From the NCBI GenBank assembly GCA_022008415.1, contig JAIRBC010000019.1, positions 40,673 through 104,672 of the forward strand: 64,000 nucleotides of DNA. Direction: 5' to 3'. Origin of the DNA: Cerina litoralis. Lineage in GTDB: Bacteria; Bacteroidota; Bacteroidia; Flavobacteriales; Flavobacteriaceae. A program made the position numbers and the translations under genes. The notes beneath the pieces were generated by a model. The model was not told where the DNA came from. It did no database searches and saw nothing but the letters and a program-made list of their open reading frames with translations. Positions 34,631-44,800 of this stretch are shown here, piece by piece. The stretch's first letter is position 1. Each line of letters begins with the position of its first letter.

Positions 34631-35778
34631 ACAACTTCGATCGTCTCCTTCACTTTCTGCGCAATTTCCCTTGCTTTGGCAATATCTTGGTTTACTATGG
34701 TCACATGGCCCATCTTCCGAAAGGGACGGGTCTCCCGTTTGCCGTAAATATGGGGAGTAACGCCTTCCAACCTTAGAATTTCTTCCATGTTTTTGTAGAC
34801 CACGTCCCCGGTATAACCTTCGGCGCCGACCAGATTTACCATGATCCCCGCCATTTTGCTTTCTGTGCTTCCCAAGGGGAGATCCAGTATGGCACGGATA
34901 TGTTGTTCAAATTGGTTGGTAAAGCTGGCCTCTATACTGTAATGGCCGCTGTTATGGGGTCTAGGGGCTACTTCGTTTACCAAGATTTTATCATCCTGGG
35001 TCTGGAACATTTCCACCGCTAACAATCCTACATGTTTAATTGTCGAAGAAACTTTTAACGCTACTTCAATGGCTTTTTCGGCTACTTTTTTGTCTATACG
35101 TGCCGGACAGATAACATATTCCACCTGATTGGCCTCGGGGTGGAATTCCATCTCAACGACCGGATAGGAAACCACTTGCCCACTGGCATTTCTGGCGATT
35201 ATTACGGCCAATTCATTTTTAAAGGGAATCAAGCTTTCCGCAATACATTCCACATTAGGCAAACCATTTAGATCCCCCAGTTTACGGACTACTTTTACTC
35301 CTTGCCCGTCGTAACCAAACTGGGCGGCCTTCCAAACAAATGGAAAGTGGAGCCCGCCGTTGGCAATACTGTCCTCGATCTCACTGGTGTAGGCAAACCG
35401 GTTAAAGTTAGCCATCGGGATTTCATGGTCTATGTAAAACAATTTCTGGGTGGCCTTATTCTGGATGGTCCGCAACGCCTTGGTGGGAGGATAGACTTTT
35501 ATTCCTTCATCCTCAAGTTTTTCCAAAGCTTCTACGTTTACATTCTCTATCTCGATGGTGAGGACATCCACTCCCTTACCAAAATTGTAAACCGCATCGA
35601 AATCCATCAAACTGCCTTTGACGAATTCGTTACAAGCTATTTTGCAGGGAGCTTCTTCTGAAGAATCCATAACTTTAGAATAAATATCGAACTTGCGGGT
35701 CTCGTACAAAAGCATTTTGCCCAATTGCCCGCCCCCTAGGATACCCAGCTTAAAATCGGAAGAAAAATAATCCATCAA
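34618..35778 (-). CDS. purK: N5-carboxyaminoimidazole ribonucleotide synthase
   Basis: 386 aa ATP-grasp enzyme. FKLGILGGGQLGKMLLYET is the start motif, PFVWKAAQFGYDGQGVKVV the ATP lysine loop and ILVNEVAPRPHNSGHYSIEA the metal-binding end. It carboxylates aminoimidazole ribonucleotide with ATP and bicarbonate for PurE. Two adjacent ATGs (35778, 35775) make the exact start uncertain by one codon. Its C-terminus ends Ser-Lys-Gln inside a period-7 tract, like PurE. Confidence 0.97.
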   Translation of the reverse strand: MMDYFSSDFKLGILGGGQLGKMLLYETRKFDIYSKVMDSSEEAPCKIACNEFVKGSLMDFDAVYNFGKGVDVLTIEIENVNVEALEKLEDEGIKVYPPTKALRTIQNKATQKLFYIDHEIPMANFNRFAYTSEIEDSIANGGLHFPFVWKAAQFGYDGQGVKVVRKLGDLNGLPNVECIAESLIPFKNELAVIIARNASGQVVSYPVVEMEFHPEANQVEYVICPARIDKKVAEKAIEVALKVSSTIKHVGLLAVEMFQTQDDKILVNEVAPRPHNSGHYSIEASFTNQFEQHIRAILDLPLGSTESKMAGIMVNLVGAEGYTGDVVYKNMEEILRLEGVTPHIYGKRETRPFRKMGHVTIVNQDIAKAREIAQKVKETIEVVSKQ

Positions 35779-35875
35779 AATTTCATTTGGTTTGGAGATG
35801 ATAACTTTGACCGTAAAAATACGGCTAAATCTTAGAAACCCTCGACATCCACCTAAAAAAGAGAAATCAAAATGC

Positions 35876-35883
35876 TATATTTG
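35876..35883 (+). promoter_or_regulatory. -7-like box of the hpt-adk gene
   Basis: TATATTTG fits TAnnTTTG and lies 21 bases before the TTG start at 35904. No TTG/TTTG -33 box was found at the usual distance, so the call is tentative. Confidence 0.35.
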
Positions 35884-35903
35884 CCAACCAAAATACTCGA
35901 GCC

Positions 35904-37010
35904 TTGATAAAGCTTCACGATAAATATTTTAAGCCATTTTTGTCCGAGGATGAAATCCGAATTGCTGTAAAACGGGTAGCCGATGCCGTAGCAGCAGATT
36001 ATAAAGACAAGACGCCTATTTTTGTTGGGGTGCTCAACGGCGCCTTTATGTTCGTATCCGATTTTTTAAAGCAATATCCCTATCCTTGCGAAGTTTCATT
36101 TGTAAAACTAGGTTCGTATAAGGGTCTTACCTCAACTGGAATCGTGGAAACCCTCCTGGAAGCGCCAGAGAATATAGAAGGTAGGACCGTAATTATTTTG
36201 GAAGATATCATCGACACCGGACGTACACTTCAAGAATTGGTGCATATGTTTTCACATACCAACGCGAAGGAATTTAAAATTGCATCCCTTTTTTACAAGT
36301 CGGAAGTTTACAACGGCGAGTACGCGATCGATTATTTTGGGATGGAAATCCCCGATAAATTTATTGTTGGCTACGGGCTCGATTACAAGGAGCAAGGAAG
36401 AAACCTAAAAGAAGTTTACCAACTAAACCAAAATCATATGATAAATCTTGTATTATTTGGGAAACCAGGTGCAGGGAAGGGCACGCAAGCGCAATTCTTA
36501 AAAGAGAAATACGGGCTGCGACATATTTCCACGGGAGATGTTTTCCGACACAATATCAAGGAGGGCACGGAATTGGGGAAATTGGCCCAATCCTATATCA
36601 ATAAAGGCGATTTGGTGCCCGATGAGGTGACCATAAAGATGTTGCAGGACGAAGTAGAGCAGCATCCCGAGGCCCGCGGGTTTATTTTTGACGGGTTTCC
36701 AAGAACGACCGCCCAGGCAGAAGCTTTGGACAATTTTTTGGAATCCAAGGAAATGGGTATAGACGCCACGATTGCCTTGGAAGCTAACGACGAAATACTG
36801 ATTCAACGATTATTGGAAAGAGGCAAGGTTAGTGGCCGTGCCGATGATCAGGACGAAGCGAAGATCCGAAACCGCTTCGATGAATACAACGAAAAAACCG
36901 CTCCGTTAAAGGAATATTATGAAAATCAAAGAAAATTTCACAGTGTCAATGGTATTGGTGGGATTTCGGAAGTAACCCGGCGTTTGGGCGAGGTAATCGA
37001 TGGGCTTTAA
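35904..37010 (+). CDS. Hypoxanthine phosphoribosyltransferase-adenylate kinase fusion
   Basis: 368 aa in one frame from a TTG start; the N-terminus IKLHDKYFKPFL fits the Hpt family, and no better ATG exists. Residues 1-172 are Hpt: VGVLNGAFMF, SYKGLTSTG and ILEDIIDTGRTL (PRPP motif). After a short QLNQNH linker, residues 179-368 are a complete adenylate kinase: LFGKPGAGKGTQ P-loop, STGDVFR, GFIFDGFPRT and GRADDQDE with a short lid. Hpt makes IMP/GMP from bases, Adk equilibrates AMP and ATP. The internal ATG at 36438 could also give free 190-aa Adk. I believe such fusions occur in some Flavobacteriia, from memory. Confidence 0.95.
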   Translation: MIKLHDKYFKPFLSEDEIRIAVKRVADAVAADYKDKTPIFVGVLNGAFMFVSDFLKQYPYPCEVSFVKLGSYKGLTSTGIVETLLEAPENIEGRTVIILEDIIDTGRTLQELVHMFSHTNAKEFKIASLFYKSEVYNGEYAIDYFGMEIPDKFIVGYGLDYKEQGRNLKEVYQLNQNHMINLVLFGKPGAGKGTQAQFLKEKYGLRHISTGDVFRHNIKEGTELGKLAQSYINKGDLVPDEVTIKMLQDEVEQHPEARGFIFDGFPRTTAQAEALDNFLESKEMGIDATIALEANDEILIQRLLERGKVSGRADDQDEAKIRNRFDEYNEKTAPLKEYYENQRKFHSVNGIGGISEVTRRLGEVIDGL

Positions 37011-37012
37011 CC

Positions 37013-37063
37013 GTTGATCGTTATTGGTTGATAGTTGATTGCTTTTGGTTAACGGGTTGATCG
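37013..37063 (+). repeat. Period-7 GTTGATx tract after hpt-adk
   Basis: Heptamers GTTGATC, GTTATTG, GTTGATA, GTTGATT, GCTTTTG, GTTAACG and GGTTGAT follow the stop codon by two bases. A small hairpin ATTCCC/GGGAAT (37072-37091) follows. Confidence 0.7.
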
Positions 37064-37111
37064 TACAAAAGATTCCCAACTTCTCGGGAATGACCTTATA
37101 ATATATTTTTA

Positions 37112-38113
37112 ATGACCGAAGGAAATTTTGTCGATTACGTAAAAGTGCATGTCTCCTCTGGGAACGGGGGCAAGGGTTCCACGCATTTACATCGGGAGAA
37201 ATATGTTGCCAAAGGCGGACCCGATGGGGGTGATGGAGGCCGGGGAGGACATGTTATCGTCCGTGGCAATAAGAATCTTTGGACCTTGTTGGGTTTTAAA
37301 TTTAAACGGCATTTTAAGGCGGGCCACGGGGAGCACGGTAGCAAAAACCGGAGTACCGGTGGGGATGGAGAAGACGTATATATGGAGGTCCCGTTGGGTA
37401 CCGTAGTAAAGGATGTTGAGACAGAGGAAATTTTATTCGAAATTACCGAGGACGGACAAGAGCGAATCGTCTTAGCGGGAGGAATGGGAGGTCGTGGCAA
37501 TTGGCATTTTAAAACGCCTACCAATCAGACTCCCAGATATGCCCAACCGGGAATAGAAGGACTGGAAAAGGACCTGATTTTGGAATTGAAGGTTTTGGCA
37601 GATGTGGGCCTGGTAGGATTTCCCAATGCCGGGAAATCAACTTTACTTTCCGTACTTACCTCCGCAAAACCCAAAATTGCCGATTATGAGTTTACGACCT
37701 TGAAGCCCAATCTTGGAATTGTACAATATCGGGATTTTCAAAGTTTTGTTATTGCAGATATTCCTGGTATAATTGAAGGGGCCGCTGAAGGCAAAGGTTT
37801 GGGGCATTATTTTTTGCGACATATAGAACGCAATGCCATGCTGCTGTTCTTGATTCCGGCAGACAGTAAGGACATCGGGAAGGAATACGCCATTCTATTG
37901 GATGAGCTTCGGCGCTATAATCCTGAGCTTATGGATAAGGACCGAATGGTGGCTATTTCCAAAAGCGATATGTTGGACAATGAACTTAGGACCGAAATGA
38001 AAGCAATTTTGGACGTAACGTTAAAAAGCGTTCCATACATGTTCATTTCTTCGGTGGCCCAACAAGGACTTCAGGAACTTAAGGATAGGTTATGGATGCT
38101 TTTAAACGATTAA
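37112..38113 (+). CDS. obgE: Ribosome-associated GTPase Obg
   Basis: 333 aa. The glycine-rich Obg fold is at residues 1-158 ([34 protein letters not shown]), then the G domain: G1 [12 protein letters not shown]3 [21 protein letters not shown]4 SKSD and G5 SSV. It lacks the extra C-terminal domain of Firmicutes Obg. It aids late assembly of the 50S subunit and growth control. It lies about 100 bases after the hpt-adk stop. Confidence 0.97.
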   Translation: MTEGNFVDYVKVHVSSGNGGKGSTHLHREKYVAKGGPDGGDGGRGGHVIVRGNKNLWTLLGFKFKRHFKAGHGEHGSKNRSTGGDGEDVYMEVPLGTVVKDVETEEILFEITEDGQERIVLAGGMGGRGNWHFKTPTNQTPRYAQPGIEGLEKDLILELKVLADVGLVGFPNAGKSTLLSVLTSAKPKIADYEFTTLKPNLGIVQYRDFQSFVIADIPGIIEGAAEGKGLGHYFLRHIERNAMLLFLIPADSKDIGKEYAILLDELRRYNPELMDKDRMVAISKSDMLDNELRTEMKAILDVTLKSVPYMFISSVAQQGLQELKDRLWMLLND

Positions 38114-38215
38114 ATCCTGCATTTTATCGCTAAAGGCCGATTTTTCATTATTTTAGAGGGAGATAATTAGGAAAGTATTTTCTTTCAAAATATTTTTTCC
38201 GCTAAACCAAATAGC

Positions 38216-38737
38216 ATGAAATCCCTACTTACCCTCACTTTGATATTTTCATTGCTGGGCTGCGCCTCAATAAACGTAAATTACGATTACGATAAAGAAA
38301 CCGAATTTTCGGCTTACACCACCTACAATTATTACCCAGATTTGAATACCGGTATGAACGAGCTGGACGACAGGCGTCTGTTAGATGCCATCGACTCTTA
38401 TATGCAGACCAAAGGAATCCTCCTGGTAGAGGAGCCCGAATTCTATATCAACATAAAAAGCGCCATGTACCAATCTCCCAGTAACAGCAGCGTTGGTTTT
38501 GGAGTAGGCGGTGGTGGGGGCAGTGTGGGAGGAGGAGTATCCATGGGTATTCCTGTTGGCCAAGGCACTATGAACCACCGTATCCAATTCGATTTTGTGG
38601 ATCGGCAGAAAGATGCTATGTTCTGGCAGGCGATCAGTGAAAGTTCGTTTAAACCAAAAAGTACCCCCGAAGCCAAAGAGGTGTATTTTAAAAGCGTTGT
38701 CGAAAAAGTTTTCTCGAAGTATCCGCCGAAAAAGTAG
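38216..38737 (+). CDS. DUF4136 lipoprotein
   Basis: 173 aa with lipobox SLLGCAS (Cys16). The DUF4136 pattern is clear: INVNYDYDKETEFSAYTTYN, LLDAIDSYMQTKGILLVEEP and QFDFVDRQKDAMFWQAISES. A Gly/Ser-rich stretch (VGFGVGGGGGSVGGGVSMG) lies in the middle. It is probably an outer-membrane lipoprotein of unknown function. Its TAG stop lies at the edge of an AGTGCCC tandem tract, and the gene converges on the alpha-2-macroglobulin gene. Confidence 0.88.
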   Translation: MKSLLTLTLIFSLLGCASINVNYDYDKETEFSAYTTYNYYPDLNTGMNELDDRRLLDAIDSYMQTKGILLVEEPEFYINIKSAMYQSPSNSSVGFGVGGGGGSVGGGVSMGIPVGQGTMNHRIQFDFVDRQKDAMFWQAISESSFKPKSTPEAKEVYFKSVVEKVFSKYPPKK

Positions 38738-38761
38738 TGCCCAGTGCCCAAAAAGCAGTGA
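38733..38761 (+). repeat. AGTGCCC tandem tract at the end of the DUF4136 gene
   Basis: GTAGTGCCC, AGTGCCC and AAAAAGCAGTG: the heptamer AGTGCCC occurs twice and overlaps the TAG stop. The matching right-hand tract lies at 38850-38883. Confidence 0.55.
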
Positions 38762-38849
38762 TTTGTTATTGTTTGTAGTTGCAATACGCAGTATTTTCTC
38801 CTAGCTCATTAACTTTTTAGACTTGATCTTGAACTTGAATTTCTCTTCT

Positions 38850-38883
38850 GCCAACTTTTACTGCCCATTGCCAACTATTACTC
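38850..38883. repeat. Tandem tract carrying the alpha-2-macroglobulin stop codon
   Basis: On the minus strand GTTGGCA, ATGGGCA, GTAAAAG, TTGGCAG run in tandem; GGG CAG TAA in this tract gives the final Gly-Gln and TAA stop. Confidence 0.6.
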
Positions 38884-41800
38884 TGATTCCTTCGCTATGA
38901 CTGTTAAATTCGGGAGCGTACATGCTTTGAATGGTAGTGATGCCGTTGCTGAAGTCCCCGGAGTTGTTTGCCAGTAGATCGTATTCAAAGACAAATACTC
39001 CCTTGGGTAAATAGTCAAAAAAGAAATGGGTACCGGCATCCTTGGTGCTTTGGTAATATCCAAGTCCGTCTTGCCATTTGTATTGCGACAGAACATTGAC
39101 GGGTTCAAATCCGGCGGCTCGCATATCCTTCATATGGACAAATTCCATCGGGCGATCTACACGAAGTTCTATACGGACGCGTACTAGATCTCCCACCCTC
39201 AGGCTTGTCCCTGGTTTTATCTCGATGATTTCCTCACCGGTGTCCGTATTCTTTTTTAGGAATAGTTTTTTCTCCAATTTTAGGGGGGTTTCTGCGGTTG
39301 TTATCTTATCCAGATCCTCGAAATATTGCCAATATAAAGCTCCCCAGGCAATGCCGGCTCCTTTTTTTGTGAGCTGTACCTCGCCCATTTTTGGGGTAAT
39401 CTCGCTGCCGTTCCACGAAGTTCTATAATACCCCGTTCCCGCTTCCGGTTTTACGTCTTCCAGTTTCGATAGATCTATTTTTTCACCACCAACCACAACA
39501 TCGACGGCATCGGTGACCGAGAGCCAATCGCTTCCTTGCAACAAAAGAGCATAAACCGCTTCGGTAGTAGCCTTGGTGGTCTCCCATTGGTTGGTCTGCT
39601 TGTTCTTCAGCAGCCAGATCTTGAGATTGTCTATGGCTTGAGTGTCTTTGGCTATTTCGGAAAAAGCCTCGACCATCAGGGCCTGCGTCTCGATCGGGGC
39701 TTGGTACCAATGCCAGGACGGGGTGTTTTCTTTCCAGTACATGCCCAATTCCTCGCTGTTTATGCTGTTCTCCTTTAGGGATCTCAAAATCTTGTAGGCG
39801 GTAACCGTCTCGTCTATTCTATAAAGGATCAGGGCCAACATTCCTTTGGAATACAGATTTCGTTTGGTCCAGTATTTTAGTGACTGGGATTTATAATAAT
39901 TGATAATTTCTTGAACTTTCTTGGATGTTGGAATATTCAAGAAAAAGCTCCTCATATAAAGGTATTGGATCTGGGTCGGACTCAAATGATCGTCATTTAG
40001 GTCTCTGGCGTGTTTTTTCATTTCCTGGTATTCCTCAAGGAACTGGGCATCCAAATATTGGATGGCTCTATTGGTCATGCCATTTTGATCGGAGAGCGCA
40101 CTTTGGCTCCGCTCAGTGGCCGTCAATTTATTTAAATGTCCCAATCCGGTTATGATATGCTGAGTGATGAACCGGTTGGCCGGACCGCCCTTGAACCAAG
40201 GCCAGGCTCCGTTGGTCATTTGGTTGTTCTCTAATTTGTTGAGGGCAATGGTCTGCTCGCTTTTCATTTTGTCGAGGTTAAACAAAAGCCCGATGCGTTT
40301 TTTCTGTTCGGTTTCGGATTGTGCGTCCCGCAGCCATGGAGTTTCCCGTATCAGGAGCGATTTTAGTTCCGGGTTTTTCTCCAAATTGCTGATCAGTGCA
40401 TCGGAGTTTGCCCATTGGTCAAAAACGGCTTTGATCCTAGGGTTGCTGTTTGCAATATGGCTTGCGAGCGAATTGGCGAAATAGCGAGCGAAGGTCTGCT
40501 CGTTGCACTCGTAGGGATATTCCATTAGATATGGTAGGGCCTGCACCGCATACCATGCCGGATTGGAGGTTATTTCCAACGTCAATTTGTGGTTGCTTAG
40601 GGTAGTTGTGATACCCTCGGTCGCCTGGTGGCTGAGCGTAGCCGAAGCCAACTTGTCCAAGACAAAGGTATTGGTCTGGTTACTGCGAACCCACATAGGT
40701 AGGGTTTCCGTGACCAGCGTTCGGTTGGTCAAAACGGGCAGGGTATTTTGTTCCCCATCACTAAAACCCCCTGCCTTGGCCATAATTTTGTACTGTACCG
40801 CTTGTAGCCCTTTCGGGATTTCTAAGGTCCAAGACACCCGCGTGTTGCCAAGGGAATCCACTGAAAATTCCCTTCTAGCTCCCCCGGAAGGGGAGGACAC
40901 TATCAGGACGGAAGTAATATCCTTTCCTGAAACGGCATCCAATAGTTCCAATTTGGCTTCGCCGGAGAGCGATTTGTCGGTAAGGTTAGAAATTTTTGTG
41001 GCGATGGTGATCTCGTCTCCCTCCCGTAAAAAGCGCGGTACGTTGGGCAGGACCATTAATTCCTTTTGGGTCACGGTTTCCCATGTGTTGGTAGCACTTT
41101 CCAAATTCTTGGTATAGGCCAGCAATTGCAACTTCCATCTTGTCAAGGCTTCGGGAGAGGTAAAGGTAAAAGAGACATTGCCATCGGCGTCTGTCCGTAA
41201 TTGTGGGAAGAAAAAAGCGGTTTCCCGAAGGTTTTTACGGATGGGGATATCACTAAAATCTTGGGCCTTTTGGCTGGTATCGTTGTTTGGACCATTGCCA
41301 TCACCTGTTATGATCGCCTCGTTCAGCACTGCACTGTCTTCTGCGAATTCAATTTCTTCTGAAGCACTTCGAACCGACGATGGGATCCCGTTCTTCTTCA
41401 TTCTAGCTGCCATAAGTTGATATCTACCATATCCGAAGTGAAAACCAAACCAATCCAATTGATCATAACCCTGTTGGGGGTACCCTAGTCTTTGGATGGA
41501 GTTATAGACCCGGAAATTTCCTGTGCCAAAACTTTGTTGGGCATTGGTATAAATATGGGAATAGTACCTAGGACGCTGCAGGGGGCTAAAATTCCAGTTA
41601 TGTATGGTAAAGGCATCCAAGGAGGCATCGTACATACTTGCCAAAACCTCCGAGGCCACCTTTTCACCCTTTGGCCCCTTTATTTTAAACGACCAACGCT
41701 CTTCGGTACCTGGCAGTAGCTTGTTCCTGAAGGTGACCGTCTCGATCTCCAGACCGGTCTTGGGGTAGGGTACGTTAATGAAGGTACTCCCTGTCTGGAA

Positions 41801-44800
41801 ATCGTTAAAGGCAGAAAAGCTATAGTTGACGGAAAAGCCTCCCAAATCCTCTCCACTGATGGGAACGGAGATCGATTTTGAATTTTCGTTGAGGTTTACC
41901 AGATAAGTGTCGACGATCTTTTCTTCCTTTTCCACGATCAAGGTCACGGTGAGGTGCTTTACGTTTGTCGACACGGTGATTTTGGCCTCATCACCTGTAT
42001 GATAGGAGGGCTTATCGGTCTTTATCTCGAACAATTGGTTGTCCGCCGGTTTTTTATCATTTTCACCAAAGACGGTAGTCATTGCTTTATCGGCGACGGT
42101 CCTACCAAACTTGTCCTTCGCTTCCAGTTCCACTATATATTTCCCGGATTCCCAATTTTGGAGGCTTCCCAACGATATTTCTTTGGATTTACCGGTATCA
42201 AAATTAATTTCCTTGACCATTTTCGCCTTTTCCCAATGTTGCGGGTCGTCCTCGTTGGTATACACATCGTGGGGAAAAAGCGTTTTAAACACGGCCATGG
42301 TCCATCCTGGATAATCGGGTGCTTCCCATGGCCTTTTTCGAAGTACTTGGTCGGGAGCTTTTACCTTAAATATTTTTAAGGTCCCTGTGGTTGGGACAAA
42401 TTGTCCGTTGAGGTTGGTGGTAGTAATTTGCAGCACCTGCTCCTTCTTCTTCTTGTTCAGATTGGCTGGGACGGCTATCGCAGCGGTAAGGGAATGATAA
42501 CCCACCCGTACGTTGGTCGTGGCGCTGTGGGTCTCCCCGTTAATATCCGTCACGTCGGCGGTAACCTCATAGGTAAATACGGGTTGGCTTTCTTTGGAAA
42601 TACTGGCGTCTGGAATGGCTTTAAACCCAATTTGGTAATTACCCGAGGCATCGGTAAGACTTTCCCCATGGGAAATTTCCAGTGGGCTGCTGTTAAAATA
42701 AGGATGCCGCCAATAGAACCAAGGTCTAAATTGTACGATACGTCTCACCGTATAGACTACCTTGGCATCGGTGATATTGCTTCCTGCATAGGCCTTGGCG
42801 ACCCCCTTTACCGTTATGCTATCGTTCACTCGGTAGGTTTCCGTAATTGGTTTAAACGAAGTTACGAACTTTGGCCTTTTGTACTCCTCCACAGAAAAAT
42901 TATAGTTTCTTTTTACGATGCCCGAGACCGATGAAACCTCAATGTAATATTGTCCTGTTAAACCACTATTGGGTAGGATAAACTCGCCCGTAAAAGATCC
43001 AAAATCATTGGTTGTAAGGTCCTGTTTGGTTAGTTGTTGCCCGTTTACATCGTGTAGGGTTACAAGAACATTTTCCCCCGAAACCACCTCCGATTTGTTT
43101 TCTTCTGTCTGGATTAGAATTCCCTTAAAATAAACGGGTTGTCCCGGCCGGTAAATACTGCGATCGGTGAACAAAAATGAATTGAATTGGATCCTAGTAC
43201 CTTTATCCCGATCATACTTTTGTTGAACGTAATATTCCCCAAATTGCGCTTTTTCGCCTTTAAAGGTTATCTCGCAGCTTACATTGGTCCATCCGTCTTT
43301 TGTGCGGGTCAGCCGCACCTGCCCCATTTTATCTGTGATTAAATTTTTGGTAAGAATAGGGCCATCGTGATTCTTGGTAAAGGAAAATTGAACCTGTGCT
43401 CCTGCGATGGGCCTACCGTCGTTTCGGTCAATGACTTGAAAAATATCGGCAATATCGGTTGAGTTCTCCACCAAGGCCATGTTGGCTACCTGTAACAAGC
43501 TGTAGGCAAATGCATTTCCCGGGATAACGAATTTATCGTCCGTTTCCGGTTCGGCAAGTACTATATAGTATCCATTGGCAAAACTCGGTAAAAGAATTTC
43601 CGTGCCATGGTTTTGATAATCCTTTTCATTTTTTAAAGTGGCTTCCCATTGCTTGGAGATACCGAGTTTTTTGATAAACGACAGCTGTTTTTGCTCTGGA
43701 TAGAGTTTTCTCAATTTTTGACGTTGACTTTTGGATATCGAATAGGCGGTAAAATTTATCCGGTCGTAATTTTTATAGTTTACCAACAAACGGGAAGGGG
43801 TTTGGATGGGCACATTTAATTCTGATTGTATGGTTAGGGTGGGGTTTAAGATCGACAATTTTAATGCGGCACATTGTTCCGCACCTCGGCTCTTGGGGAA
43901 ATTTTTAATAACCGAATCACAAAGTTCTACGGCTTTTTTGCGTTTCCACCTATTGGTTTCCTGGGTTTCCGGTTCATAAGAGCTACCCCATTGATTAAAA
44001 AGTAGGGCGATTTCATATTGATATAGCCCCGAGACTGGTTTGCCCCTATAATGTTGCCCCGAATTTTTAAGGACTTCCAAGTATTGATGATCCTTGTCCG
44101 TAAAGACCGCATTTTGATGTATAAACTTCAATCGTTCCAGATCCACTTGCACCAAGGGCTCGGGACTGTGATCGTTTTTATGAAACCGAACCAATTCCTG
44201 GTACACCTGCAATGCCCTGGCATGAAGGGAGGTAGAATCCTTCAATGGTATTTGAAGCGCCGCAAAGCTAGAGGCTTCGCATAAATATTCGGGATCGTCG
44301 ATTTCAAATTTGTCTGCAGGTCGGGTTATGTTGTTTTCGTCCGATTTATAAAATTCCAAGGCCGTATGTGCCAAGATGTCGAAAAGGGTCGGACGGTACC
44401 TTTCCGAGTCTTTTTGTCGATCTATAATTTCCGAATAATCCTGCAGATCTATTTTTTGAAGTTGGGCTGTGTTTTTTAGGGAGTTCGCAAAATGAAGGTT
44501 TATTTCATCAAAGAGCGCAACCAGGTCCCAGGTTCTAAAATCGGAGGAATCGATTTTTGAGCCGGTATGGGTCCTGTTGTAAAACTTGTATCGATTTTGT
44601 TGAAAGTATTGCCAGTAAAGATTTGCCAAGTAGCTTTCCAAAACATTTTTGGTCGGGAATTCACTTTTGACAATCTCCTTCTTAAAGCGGGCAACAATTG
44701 TTAGTTGGGCATCTTCTTCCAATATCAAGGCATATTTGGAGGTGTACAGCAAACTTTTTACGATCTGGGCAGAATTGTTTTCCTTTTCCGCTTTTTGAAA

